Positions 8,406 to 16,204 of a stretch of DNA of 25,923 nucleotides are shown one piece after another (the stretch's first letter is position 1; each line of letters begins with the position of its first letter). The notes beneath the pieces are model-generated. The model ran no database searches, was not told the DNA's origin, and was given only the letters and a program-made list of their open reading frames with translations. Both the position numbers and the translations under genes were made by a program. This stretch comes from an uncultured Eubacteriales bacterium (GTDB taxonomy: Bacteria; Bacillota; Clostridia; Christensenellales; CAG-917), in contig URIX01000021.1 in assembly GCA_900547975.1 (NCBI GenBank), positions 1 to 25,923 on the forward strand, written 5' to 3'.

Positions 8406-9323
8406 TCAAAGGCGCAAATCGTTGCCTTGCATTTGGATTATCATCGAGTATTGCTTATGGCTCAATCTCGAATAAATGCGCTCGCCGTAACGATTCAATA
8501 TGTTTTCGCCGCTCAAATTCGTTGTGATTACGGTGGCAAGTCCTTTGGATTGTCTTTCTTCCAAAGTCAGAAGCAGATATTCGACGGTTACGTTTTTGAG
8601 CATAGGCTCTGTGCCGAGGTCGTCGATGACGAGCAAATCGCAAGAGAGCGCGTCGCTTAAAAGCGCGTTGCGCTCGGATATGGGCGAAGTGTGGACTTTG
8701 AGCATAAGCGAGCAAAATTCGTACGCGCTCAAAAACCGTACGGAATAACCCTTTTCGACGATTGCGCGCGCCATTGCGCTTGCAAGACAGGTTTTGCCCG
8801 TGCCTACGCCGCCCGAAAACACCAGAGTTTTGCACTTTGCCGTCGGGAATTTTGCAACGTACTTTTTCATCGAATCGTAAAGCGCGCTCGTGGCTTTTCT
8901 TTGTGCCTCGTCGCGTATCTTTTTAAGGTCGCAATCCTCGAACGAGAACTTTGCCCTTTCGTCGATTTGGCACTCTTTTTTGAGGTTTTCGACGTACAAA
9001 TCCCATACGCACGAACACACTTTGCCGCCCGCGTATCCCGTGTCGTCGCAAAGCGGACAAGAAGGTTTGCTCTCAAAATCCTTTTCGGAAAAACCGTATT
9101 TTTCGAGGGTTTTTCTATACTTTTCGTGCGCTTTTTCCGCCGTTTTCGCCTTGTCGTCGCCGCTTGCCATAGCGGCAAATTCGGCGTCGATGTACGCTTT
9201 GTTTGCCTTCGCTATTTCATCGATAGCAAACGCCTTTTGCGCAAGCGCACGCGAGGCGGCTCGTTGCGCCTCTATCTGTTTTTGACGCTCCGAAAGCGTT
9301 TTTTGCATAACTCTTTGTTTCAT
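8406..9323 (-). CDS. dnaI: DnaI/DnaC-type replicative helicase loader (AAA+ ATPase)
   Basis: A 305-aa AAA+ protein predicted to load the replicative helicase onto DNA at replication initiation. The coiled, charged N-terminus is followed by a zinc-binding cysteine cluster CPLC...CSC (Cys89, 92, 103, 105) as in DnaI. Walker A is GGVGTGKT (171-178), Walker B LLVIDDLG (Asp234-235), and a late arginine-containing YSRLSHKQ motif is present. IstB/DnaC transposition helpers share the ATPase domain, but the cysteine cluster and the adjacent DnaB/DnaD gene favour the replication role. The start is separated from the upstream stop by one base (TGA-T-ATG), implying translational coupling. Confidence 0.88.
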   Translation of the reverse strand: MKQRVMQKTLSERQKQIEAQRAASRALAQKAFAIDEIAKANKAYIDAEFAAMASGDDKAKTAEKAHEKYRKTLEKYGFSEKDFESKPSCPLCDDTGYAGGKVCSCVWDLYVENLKKECQIDERAKFSFEDCDLKKIRDEAQRKATSALYDSMKKYVAKFPTAKCKTLVFSGGVGTGKTCLASAMARAIVEKGYSVRFLSAYEFCSLMLKVHTSPISERNALLSDALSCDLLVIDDLGTEPMLKNVTVEYLLLTLEERQSKGLATVITTNLSGENILNRYGERIYSRLSHKQYSMIIQMQGNDLRL

Positions 9324-9324
9324 A

Positions 9325-10770
9325 TCACCACTCGATGTCCTTCAAACTGTCTATACTCGTTATCACGCTTTTTAGTTCTTCTTGCGAATATGCGCGCTCG
9401 TCGAACGTCTTTTCTCTCGCCTTTTGGCCGCTTTGCAACGGCGCGAATTTCTTTGCCTGCTCAACCGTCGTTATGCCGTTTGCCTTGTATGTCGAGAGCA
9501 ACTGATTGACAAACGGGGTCGGATAAGTTTTGCCTTCCGCCTGCTTTGCCGCGTACATAATGACGTCGTCCGAGAATCCCCATGTAACGTTCCAAGTGCG
9601 GTAGTATTCTCTATCTTGCGTCGTAACCGCGCGAGTTCTGCCGCTCGCCTCGATGATTTGCTTGATTTTGCCGTCGAGTTCGATTTGCGAAAGCATATAT
9701 TCGTCGATACTCTTTGCGGTGAGAAGTCCTTGCTTGTAGAATTTTTCGACGATGTTGTTCATACCGTCGAGGGTGCGCACACTGGATATAAAGCAATGGT
9801 GCGCGATTTTGGTGAGTGCTTCGAGGTCGAATCCCTTTGCCGTCCACACCGCAATGTACACCTCGATTTCGTGCTCGAACGACTCGTAATAAATGCCGAG
9901 ATTCTTGTTGACGGCAACGGCGATGTCTTTGAGATACTCGCGGTGCGCCTGATAGTCGTTCATTTCCTCTGCGGTGAATATGGACATACGATAAAATTCG
10001 TCGAGTTTTGCGTCGAGTTTTTTGAAGTTCTTTGCGCCTTTGAGCGTCTTTGCCGCCGCAAGCACTGCGTCGAGTTCGTATCCCCAACTGCGAATCCATT
10101 TGAGAAGCATTTGCTTTTCTTCGAGTTCCGCCCCGCCCTTTCTGCCGAGCGCGACGAGCACTTTTTGCATCTGCTCGGATTGTTGGTCGTATTCGGAAAG
10201 TTTGTTTTCAACGTCCTGCGCCGTGCGAACGCCGTCCGCCGCCCAGTTGCGCGCAACCGTGAGTATGTAGGGATACCTCACGCTCATACCCTTCAAATTG
10301 ATGCAGTACTGCACAATCATAAGCATTGCGTCTTGCTCGATTTTGCTCTCGTCGAGGAACATATAGTACTCGTTATACTCGTTGGGCGTGAGCATACGTT
10401 CGGGGAAAAGTTGTTGAAGGTGCACGTTAAAATCGTTCCACTTTTCGCTCTTGTATTTCTTTGGCGTTTGCATAGAGTGTTTGAGGCTCAGATACTGCAC
10501 TTCGAGCGGTTGCTTGCTTACAATTTGCACAAGCCCCATATCCTCAAAATACGAATACGCGGACACGATTTCCGCTTCCGTCATATCCAAACGCGCGCAA
10601 AGTTCCTGCACGCTGTTTTCCTTTTGCGGCGTCATACAAAGGTACAAACCGTAAAGATAAACCTTGATTTGCTTTTCGTCGCAATAGGGCAAATGCTCGT
10701 TGATAAACAGATTGTCCACGAGCGTAAACGTCTCCATCAAAAAGTCACTCTGAAATTTTGCAAAACCCAC
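9325..10770 (-). CDS. DnaD/DnaB-domain replication initiation protein
   Basis: A 481-aa protein of the Firmicutes DnaB/DnaD group, which remodels DNA at the origin and recruits the helicase with DnaI. A winged-helix-like N-terminal part (YGLYLCMTPQKENSVQELCARLDMTEAEIVSAYSYFEDMGLV) is followed by repeated helical DnaB_2/DnaD-type regions. The final one carries YYRTWNVTWGFSDDVIMYAAKQAEGKTYPTPFVNQLL. The chosen start is GTG 10770, nine bases after an excellent GAAGGAG; a longer in-frame version to 10890 would read through the promoter and includes implausible residues. It is followed at once by the dnaI-type gene. Confidence 0.87.
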   Translation of the reverse strand: MGFAKFQSDFLMETFTLVDNLFINEHLPYCDEKQIKVYLYGLYLCMTPQKENSVQELCARLDMTEAEIVSAYSYFEDMGLVQIVSKQPLEVQYLSLKHSMQTPKKYKSEKWNDFNVHLQQLFPERMLTPNEYNEYYMFLDESKIEQDAMLMIVQYCINLKGMSVRYPYILTVARNWAADGVRTAQDVENKLSEYDQQSEQMQKVLVALGRKGGAELEEKQMLLKWIRSWGYELDAVLAAAKTLKGAKNFKKLDAKLDEFYRMSIFTAEEMNDYQAHREYLKDIAVAVNKNLGIYYESFEHEIEVYIAVWTAKGFDLEALTKIAHHCFISSVRTLDGMNNIVEKFYKQGLLTAKSIDEYMLSQIELDGKIKQIIEASGRTRAVTTQDREYYRTWNVTWGFSDDVIMYAAKQAEGKTYPTPFVNQLLSTYKANGITTVEQAKKFAPLQSGQKAREKTFDERAYSQEELKSVITSIDSLKDIEW

Positions 10771-10798
10771 GATATTAACTCCTTCTATACAGCGTATA

Positions 10799-10827
10799 AT
10801 GATAGCACAAAAAAGAACTGCCGCCAA
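10799..10827 (-). promoter_or_regulatory. Promoter of the DnaB/DnaD - DnaI operon
   Basis: On the minus strand, TTGGCG (10822-10827), a 17-nt spacer and TATCAT (10799-10804) preceded by TGC (extended -10). The GAAGGAG ribosome-binding site and GTG start follow, which supports the shorter protein start. Confidence 0.65.
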
Positions 10828-10933
10828 CGCAAAATCTCGAATGATTTTCAAAAGACAATATGTTGTGCTCAAACGAAAATTCGGTGACAAATAAGGTTTT
10901 GTTATTAATTAATAATTAATAATGAATAATTAT

Positions 10934-11001
10934 TTTGCGCCGAATGCAAAACACTTGTCACCCATCTTTTCAAGATGGCTTGACAAATATTTTGGCGCAA
11001 A
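10934..11001. repeat. Three-tier stem-loop
   Basis: Nested perfect stems: TTTGCGCC/GGCGCAAA (10934-10941 with 10994-11001), TTGTCA/TGACAA (10955-10960 with 10981-10986) and CCATCTT/AAGATGG (10962-10968 with 10972-10978). No T-run follows on either strand. Confidence 0.8.
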
Positions 11002-11007
11002 CGTCCT

Positions 11008-11039
11008 GTCACAAACAAATCAGAGCATTTGTTTGTGAC
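11008..11039. repeat. 13-bp perfect hairpin
   Basis: GTCACAAACAAAT (11008-11020), loop CAGAGC, ATTTGTTTGTGAC (11027-11039). It lies seven bases from the preceding stem-loop. Not followed by a T-run. Confidence 0.85.
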
Positions 11040-11046
11040 GTAAGGG

Positions 11047-11079
11047 GTTGCAACTTTGAGACGGCTCGGCAGTTGCAAC
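11047..11079. repeat. 9-bp perfect hairpin
   Basis: GTTGCAACT (11047-11055) faces AGTTGCAAC (11071-11079) across a 15-nt loop. It is the third stem-loop in a row in this gene-free region. Confidence 0.75.
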
Positions 11080-11122
11080 GGTGAAAGTGGATGCTCACAA
11101 CGATTCTTCGTCATTGCATATT

Positions 11123-11173
11123 ATTCGGCTCCGCCTGTCTACGAGCAACGTCTCGGAGGCTGCGAAGCCGAAT
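11123..11173. repeat. Inverted repeat ATTCGGCT
   Basis: ATTCGGCT (11123-11130) faces AGCCGAAT (11166-11173); CTCCG and CGGAG also pair inside. It abuts the 95-bp palindromic repeat that follows. Confidence 0.7.
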
Positions 11174-11180
11174 GATTCAT

Positions 11181-11275
11181 TGTCATTCCGAGCGTAAGCG
11201 TGGGAATCCAGCGTAGCGAAATGCGGCTGTCGCCTTGATTCCTACGTCGCAACGATGTTTCTCCTCGGAATGACA
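11181..11275. repeat. 95-bp palindromic MITE-like repeat
   Basis: Perfect 12-bp terminal inverted repeats TGTCATTCCGAG (11181-11192) and CTCGGAATGACA (11264-11275), with inner GGAATC (11203-11208) and GATTCC (11237-11242). This looks like the TGTCATTCCGAG intergenic repeat recalled from many bacterial genomes. Open reading frames across it are artefacts of the repeat. No target-site duplication is obvious. Confidence 0.8.
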
Positions 11276-11301
11276 TATGGAAGATTTGAATATTCCGCAA
11301 C

Positions 11302-11380
11302 CCAAACGAAGTTTGGATATCATCGTGCAAAACCGCACGATTTCATCACGAAGTGATATCATCGCCTTAGGCGATATCAT
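11302..11380. repeat. Array of four hairpins with ATATCAT spacers
   Basis: The hairpins CCAAAC-GAA-GTTTGG, CGTGC-AAAACC-GCACG, CAC-GAA-GTG and CGCC-TTA-GGCG are each followed by a 7-nt spacer: ATATCAT (11317), ATTTCAT (11340), ATATCAT (11356), ATATCAT (11374). The spacer is constant and the hairpin sequences differ. No CRISPR-type repeat and no gene. Confidence 0.85.
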
Positions 11381-11403
11381 TAACACGAGTGCGCCAAACA
11401 GAT

Positions 11404-11491
11404 GTATAACGAGAAAGAGGCATCCAAATAGCAACCCTAATTTACTATGCGTAAATGAGTTGTCGTGTGGGTGCCTCTGACAAAGTTAGTC
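11404..11491 (-). repeat. attC-like stem-loop element, copy 1
   Basis: Homologous to 20218-20305. On the minus strand it starts with GACTAAC and ends with GTTATAC (partly complementary boxes, 11485-11491 and 11404-11410). Unpaired TTTGTC and TTCTC spacers follow, then a 10-bp stem (11416-11425 with 11469-11478, one G-T pair), then CAAC/GTTG and TTTAC/GTAAA inner stems with a 5-nt loop. Its attC resemblance is geometric; no integrase is present. Confidence 0.7.
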
Positions 11492-11506
11492 GCGATTTGG
11501 TTATTA

Positions 11507-11634
11507 AATAAAGGCGTGAAATAGATGAAGAACAAGAAAGGCACGGCTTGAATCAAAACCCAGTGTACATAGGCGTACACGATTTTGAGGCAAGCCGTGC
11601 CTGACGCAGTTATTCGCTATTTCACGCCTTTATT
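11507..11634 (-). repeat. Long stem-loop overlapping the ABC transporter stop codon
   Basis: Perfect 18-bp outer arms AATAAAGGCGTGAAATAG (11507-11524) and its complement (11617-11634), the latter covering the ABC stop codon at 11630-11632. Inside are unpaired stretches including GAAGAAC and GTTATTC, a 12-bp stem AGGCACGGCTTG/CAAGCCGTGCCT, TCAAAA/TTTTGA and GTGTAC/GTACAC. It may end transcription of the ABC gene, though no T-run follows directly. Confidence 0.8.
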
Positions 11635-14425
11635 CGCTGCGGAGGGCAATAGCAGGATCCTTCTTCGCCGCAATCCTCGACGGAATAAATCCTGCAAGAA
11701 TGCTCAAAAGCATGCTGACAAAGAACATACAGAGACATTGCCACCAGGATACTGAAACAAGGTTTTCGATGCCGAGTTTCCACTCGATGATGACGTTGCC
11801 GATGACGCAGACGATGGCGGAAATGATGATGCCGATGAGTCCGGAATATCCGCCGAGAATCGCCGATTCGGCAATGAACACTCGGGATATATCGCGTTTT
11901 CTTGCGCCGATGGAGCGAAGCACACCGATCTCTTTGCGACGTTCGAGCACCGAAGTGTAGATGATGATTGCAATCATTATTGTGGACACGATGAGCGATA
12001 TTGCGGCAAATCCGACGAGTACGCCCGTGATTGTGTTGACCATCGTGTTGACGAATTGCATCATCGAAGAGAGCGAATCCGAATAGTTGATATCGTTTGC
12101 TTTGAGGAAGTCCTCAACCGCTTGCTTGGACTCGAAACTCGAACAATAAAACTCGATGTTTTGCGGATATTCCTTGTCGATAAATCCGAGTTCGCGCATG
12201 AGCCTAGCGTGTTGATTGGTGTCGGGATTGGACAAATCCACCGTCACTTCGTCGCCGACGTGAATGAGGTTCTGTACAGTGTAGCCGTCATTCGTAAATT
12301 CGTAATTGTAGATTTCAATTGCACTCGTATACGAAGTTTTGGTGTCTTTGCCTTCAAGATAACTCACTGCCTCGTCGTAGCGAGCCTTCATCTCTTTGAC
12401 CGCTTCGTGATTTTCGGAGTGAGTGAGAAGAGTTTCGGTGAGTGCTTTGGTGTAGCCGATTGCACCGCCGATGGAACTTGCGATTGCACCCTTCTTGGGA
12501 CGAACGACGCCGACAACCTTGACGGTGTCCGTGCCGTCTGCGAACTTAATCGCGCGAGCATTGACGTATTTCTTGTCGAGAGTGGATCTGTCGTCCATAA
12601 TCCACGTATCAGAGTCTTCTTGCTTGTCGAGATAATCGACGTTTGACATAATTTTGTACTCGAGTCCGAGTAAATCGTCAAGCGAATACGGCTTTGCCAC
12701 GAACGCTTGCGCGTTGCCAAGCGCACTGCTTACAAGAAGAGAAGTCAAATCCGCACTCGATTTCAAGCCGAGCATAAAGAGTTGATAGTCTAAAATCATA
12801 TTGTCTTCACTCACGACGATGACGACTTCGTTGGCTTTGGTCGGCCATTTGCCGCCTACGACTTCGTATTGAGAGTTGACAAGCGCAGTATTTTCGGATA
12901 TCTCCGCCCACGGCTCGCCTATCATTTTGGAAAGATACGCCATTGCCGCCGTAATGGTCATATTTTGTTGTCCCATTACGTCGAAAGTCATATTCTTGAT
13001 ATCAATATTTTTCAAGCCCGGAATCGTCTTTGCCGCTTCGACGAATTGGTTGAAGAGGCCGTACATATTCTCCGCATACGGCATTGTTTTCATATAATTG
13101 ACGTCGCTCTTGGGATCGGTGACGTAAACGTTGAACGTAGTGCCGTAGTTGTATTTGACGGTTGCGAGATTCTTGTCAAAGTCGGCGTCGATTTTCTTCT
13201 TCAAGCCGTGCAAATCGTTAGGCTTGTTTTTTATAAGGCTCGGAATGAAGTTGCCAAGCACGAGTTCGCCCCAAAATTCGTCGTCGTTGACTTCGCCGCC
13301 GCTCGAACTCGAGCCGCCGAATCCAATAAGTTCTTGCATGAGCGACATCACGTTCATGCTGGATTTGTTCACCGAGATAGGATAGGTTGAGAGCGCGCTT
13401 TCTTCGAGTCCGCGAACGTATGCCGACGCACCGTTAGAGAGCGAAAGAACGAGCACAATGCCGATGATTCCTATCGAACCTGCGATGGACGTCAGAAGCG
13501 TGCGACCTTTCTTTGCCAAAAGGTTGTTCCACGAAAGATTGATTGCCGTGCCGAGTTTCATACCCGCCCTGTCCGCTTTCTTCCATTTGAGGAATCTCTC
13601 GCGAAAGGACTTTTTCTTTTGCTTTGCGTCTTCGACCTTGACTTCTTTGACTTCGACGTCGCCTTCGCTCTTTTCCACTTCGACGATTCTTTCGATGACG
13701 TTGGCATCAACCTTTTCGTCGAGAATTTCTTTTTCTTCGTCTTCGCTCGAATAGGGTCTTGTATCACCCTCGATTTCACCGTCTTTCAAATACACGATTC
13801 GTGTGCTGTATTCTTCCGCGAGCGTTGGATTGTGAGTGACCATAATGACGAGTCTGTCTTCGGCGACTTCTTTGAGCAAATCCATAACTTGAATGCCCGA
13901 TTCGCTGTCGAGTGCGCCCGTCGGCTCGTCCGCAAGGATAATTTCGGGGTTGTTGACAAGAGCGCGCGCGATCGCCACGCGTTGCATTTGTCCGCCCGAA
14001 AGTTGATTCGGTTTCTTCTTTGCCTGCGCTTCGAGCCCTACTTTTCTCAACGCTTCGAGGGCGCGCGCCTTTCTTTCCTCGCTTTCAACGCCGGCAAGAG
14101 TGAGGCTCATTGCGACGTTTTTGAGGATGTTCATATGCGGAATGAGGTTGTATGATTGAAATACGAAACCGATACGGCGATTGCGGTAGGTGTCCCAGTC
14201 CACGTCGTCGTATTCTTTTGTGGAAACATTGTCGATTTGAATGTCGCCGCTCGTGTAGCGGTCAAGACCGCCGACAATGTTCAAAAGTGTGGTTTTTCCG
14301 CATCCGGAAGGACCTAAAATAGAAACAAATTCGTTTTTTCTGAATTCAATGGAAACGTTGTTGAGAGCAAGAACGCTTTCTTCCTCAACCTTGTATTCCT
14401 TGGTTATATTTAAAAGTTTAAGCAT
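11630..14425 (-). CDS. Fused ABC transporter ATPase-permease (MacB/FtsX-like)
   Basis: A 931-aa single-chain half-transporter; dimers of this architecture act as mechanotransmitters or exporters of peptides, lipoproteins or drugs. The substrate here is unknown. ATPase motifs: Walker A GPSGCGKT (38-45), signature LSGGQ (142-146), Walker B ILADEP (163-168), H-loop His198. An acidic linker (about 225-275) leads to the first membrane helix (about 310-335), a large extracellular domain of roughly 430 residues, then three C-terminal helices with FtsX-type sequence (ERRKEIGVLRSIGARKRDI). The start at 14425 has a modest AGAGG site. The stop overlaps a long inverted repeat. The upstream 150 bases form a structured leader. 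Confidence 0.9.
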   Translation of the reverse strand: MLKLLNITKEYKVEEESVLALNNVSIEFRKNEFVSILGPSGCGKTTLLNIVGGLDRYTSGDIQIDNVSTKEYDDVDWDTYRNRRIGFVFQSYNLIPHMNILKNVAMSLTLAGVESEERKARALEALRKVGLEAQAKKKPNQLSGGQMQRVAIARALVNNPEIILADEPTGALDSESGIQVMDLLKEVAEDRLVIMVTHNPTLAEEYSTRIVYLKDGEIEGDTRPYSSEDEEKEILDEKVDANVIERIVEVEKSEGDVEVKEVKVEDAKQKKKSFRERFLKWKKADRAGMKLGTAINLSWNNLLAKKGRTLLTSIAGSIGIIGIVLVLSLSNGASAYVRGLEESALSTYPISVNKSSMNVMSLMQELIGFGGSSSSGGEVNDDEFWGELVLGNFIPSLIKNKPNDLHGLKKKIDADFDKNLATVKYNYGTTFNVYVTDPKSDVNYMKTMPYAENMYGLFNQFVEAAKTIPGLKNIDIKNMTFDVMGQQNMTITAAMAYLSKMIGEPWAEISENTALVNSQYEVVGGKWPTKANEVVIVVSEDNMILDYQLFMLGLKSSADLTSLLVSSALGNAQAFVAKPYSLDDLLGLEYKIMSNVDYLDKQEDSDTWIMDDRSTLDKKYVNARAIKFADGTDTVKVVGVVRPKKGAIASSIGGAIGYTKALTETLLTHSENHEAVKEMKARYDEAVSYLEGKDTKTSYTSAIEIYNYEFTNDGYTVQNLIHVGDEVTVDLSNPDTNQHARLMRELGFIDKEYPQNIEFYCSSFESKQAVEDFLKANDINYSDSLSSMMQFVNTMVNTITGVLVGFAAISLIVSTIMIAIIIYTSVLERRKEIGVLRSIGARKRDISRVFIAESAILGGYSGLIGIIISAIVCVIGNVIIEWKLGIENLVSVSWWQCLCMFFVSMLLSILAGFIPSRIAAKKDPAIALRSE

Positions 14426-14502
14426 AAAGCCTCTGTATCGATATATATTTGGCGAGCCTTATAGTCCCGATACGGCGAATTTCCGCCATAAAAATTCCCG
14501 TC

Positions 14503-14571
14503 GGAAGTTCCGCAGCAAACGAATCGAGAATTACGATTGCGTTTGAATCCACAGTTTAACGGCGAACTTCC
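14503..14571 (-). promoter_or_regulatory. Structured 5' leader of the ABC transporter gene (candidate regulatory RNA)
   Basis: Stem GGAAGTT/AACTTCC (14503-14509 with 14565-14571) encloses a second stem in which CAAACG-ATCG pairs with CGAT-CGTTTG around a 7-nt loop (about 14515-14554). The structure begins at the predicted transcription start, because a TATAAT lies just upstream at 14579-14584. It does not match a riboswitch I recognise. Confidence 0.5.
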
Positions 14572-14578
14572 CCAAATA

Positions 14579-14584
14579 ATTATA
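14579..14584 (-). promoter_or_regulatory. -10 element of the ABC transporter promoter
   Basis: A perfect TATAAT on the minus strand. The matching -35 position (TTATTT, 14602-14607) is weak. Predicted transcription start near 14571-14573, giving a leader of about 145 nt. Confidence 0.5.
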
Positions 14585-14904
14585 CGCCTTTGCGAAACTT
14601 AAAATAACTATAATACATATGAATTCTAACACATAAAAATCAAAAAAGATAGCGTTTTTAGGATTAAACCCGACAATTTTAATAAAATGTCGTTTTTCCT
14701 ACAAGCGTTAAATAATTATAAATGCCGCTTATTATACTTGTCGTAAATGCAGTTAGATATGTCATCGCATAGCGAATACTATACGATTCGTGTTTTATAT
14801 ATTGTAATCTTCATTGAAATAACAAACGATAGTCTCAAAACGCCTTTCGTGTATTTATATGTCGATTTATGACAGAAATTAGCGAAAAACCGCACAAAAT
14901 AACA

Positions 14905-15603
14905 CTAATCGTGTATTTTTAATGATTTTAGATATTCCTTTCTGTCGTTTGGAATTCTGTAACTTTCTACGGCTTTTTGAATACTCTTGTTGTGCACCCA
15001 CACGGGCAAAACTTCGTGTTCTATATATCCGACGACTTTGTCGTATTGCTTTATTAGAGAAAAACTCACGTACCAGCTTATCGCCATATTAACGTAATAC
15101 TCGTCCGAGCGAACGGCAATCACTTTTTCAAACTTGTCTGTCGAAAAGTCGTCGTCGAGAAAATGGCGCATTGCCGTGACTATAGCAAATCGCATCGTGT
15201 AAGTTTCCTTTTGACAAAGCCACTTTTCGATATACCGCCAAAGTTCCGTTTTGTGCTTTGCAAAGCACTTTGGCGAAAACACGTCGCAAACCGCCCAGTT
15301 GTCGATATACGGCAAAAACTTTTCCGTCAATTCAATCGTGCGATAAAAGTCTTTTTCGTCAGAGAGTAAAATTGCGTGCAAAACGTTTTCTTCGTAATAC
15401 TCGTGCGGAAGATTCTGCAAAAACTCTTGCTTGCCGCCGTTTGTAAACCACTCGTCCTTTTCAAGTTCTTTTGCAACTTTTCGCAAAGCGGGCATTCTCA
15501 CGCCTATTATTTTTTCGGATTCGAGCGTAGGAACAAGCGACGAATGAAACTTTTGGTATTTCTCGTCGCGATTGTCAAATAGCAGTTTTTCGATTTTGTC
15601 CAT
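14905..15603 (-). CDS. DNA alkylation repair protein, AlkD-like
   Basis: A 232-aa all-helical HEAT-repeat protein of the AlkC/AlkD superfamily, predicted to excise alkylated purines (3-methyladenine, 7-methylguanine) from DNA. The length is typical. Residues matching the AlkD active cleft are visible: Trp103 and Asp107 in PYIDNWAVCD, Arg138 in YTMRFAIV, Trp177 in MAISWYVS, and the WVHNKSIQKAVESYRI C-terminal helix. No strong ribosome-binding site precedes ATG 15603. It lies 132 nt downstream of the phosphatase gene and is probably transcribed with it or from a weak promoter in that gap. Confidence 0.9.
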   Translation of the reverse strand: MDKIEKLLFDNRDEKYQKFHSSLVPTLESEKIIGVRMPALRKVAKELEKDEWFTNGGKQEFLQNLPHEYYEENVLHAILLSDEKDFYRTIELTEKFLPYIDNWAVCDVFSPKCFAKHKTELWRYIEKWLCQKETYTMRFAIVTAMRHFLDDDFSTDKFEKVIAVRSDEYYVNMAISWYVSFSLIKQYDKVVGYIEHEVLPVWVHNKSIQKAVESYRIPNDRKEYLKSLKIHD

Positions 15604-15735
15604 AGTTCGGTATTTTCAATAAAAATCGATTACGATTGTTAAAATGCGAATTATCGTTTGAAAAGCAATTTTTCAATTTGCATTTACGGATAATTGCGTT
15701 TCATTTTTGATAGCACGAAATTGTGCGGACTGCGT

Positions 15736-16194
15736 TCAATGCAAATCGTGTGAAACGATATGATTCAAAAGGCACTCGCAACCATCTTTTATATCGTCGT
15801 AAGTCACGTCGAAATTGCCCGTCCACCACGGGTCGGCAATATCGCGCGGATTCGGTGAAAAATCCAAAAGACGATAAATATTGCCGCTGTCGCCGACGAT
15901 TTGCTTTACGGCACGCACGTTTCTTTCTTCCGCACAAACGATATAATCGAACTCTTTTGCGTCTTTGGGCGTAATGCGGACGGCGCGGTGCGCAAGCACC
16001 TCAACGCCTTCTTCTTTAAGTTTTCTCACCGCCGGCGGATAGATGGGATTGCCGACTTCTTCAAAAGACGTTGCACTCGAAGCAACTTCGATTTTGTCTT
16101 GAAGACCTCTTTCTTTTATCATTCGGCTTGCGACGCATTCTGCCATAGGCGAGCGGCAAATATTGCCCAAGCACACGAACATAACTTTTATCAT
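15736..16194 (-). CDS. Low-molecular-weight protein tyrosine phosphatase
   Basis: A 152-aa cytoplasmic phosphatase. The catalytic loop C-x5-R is VCLGNICRS with Cys8 and Arg14, and the general acid Asp121 sits in DIADPWW. Homologues dephosphorylate tyrosine or arginine residues in proteins. ATG 16194 is chosen because the catalytic loop should lie within the first ~15 residues; a longer frame to 16266 would overlap dtd by 60 bases. The gene starts ten bases after the dtd stop, so the two are likely co-transcribed. Confidence 0.9.
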   Translation of the reverse strand: MIKVMFVCLGNICRSPMAECVASRMIKERGLQDKIEVASSATSFEEVGNPIYPPAVRKLKEEGVEVLAHRAVRITPKDAKEFDYIVCAEERNVRAVKQIVGDSGNIYRLLDFSPNPRDIADPWWTGNFDVTYDDIKDGCECLLNHIVSHDLH

Positions 16195-16204
16195 AAGCAA
16201 TCTT

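Larger units (their letters stand above)
10905..11629. other. Gene-free, hairpin-dense intergenic region
   Basis: A stretch of about 725 bases between the ABC transporter 3' end and the DnaB/DnaD promoter. It contains at least eight separate inverted-repeat structures, listed individually. Short open reading frames here follow the repeats and show no protein family. Confidence 0.8.
14426..14904. other. AT-rich gene-free region upstream of the ABC transporter
   Basis: No gene is seen. The left third holds the leader and -10 element of the ABC transporter. Further right is a hairpin CGACA-TTTT/AAAATGTCG (14671-14692) followed by T5 on the + strand, where no + strand gene lies upstream. The rest is AT-rich without recognisable features. 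Confidence 0.6.

Noticed and set aside
9382..10887. 501-aa open reading frame opposite the DnaB/DnaD gene
   Set aside because: It mirrors the real gene; long antisense frames occur opposite most genes here because of third-position base bias. No family motif or ribosome-binding site.
11302..11380. CRISPR-like array
   Set aside because: The repeated unit is only 7 nt and the intervening parts are palindromes, not 25-40 nt unique spacers; no cas genes.
11139..11480. Short open reading frames on both strands
   Set aside because: They follow the 95-bp palindrome, the hairpin array and the stem-loop element; the similarity to frames near 20036-20248 is explained by DNA repeats.
11404..11634. A true integron cassette array
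   Set aside because: No integrase or attI in the window, no cassette genes, no extrahelical bases in the stems, and box matches are incomplete; kept only as an attC-like resemblance.
14671..14697. Terminator on the + strand (CGACA-TTTT hairpin plus T5)
   Set aside because: No + strand gene lies upstream and the stem is AT-rich; likely chance in AT-rich DNA.
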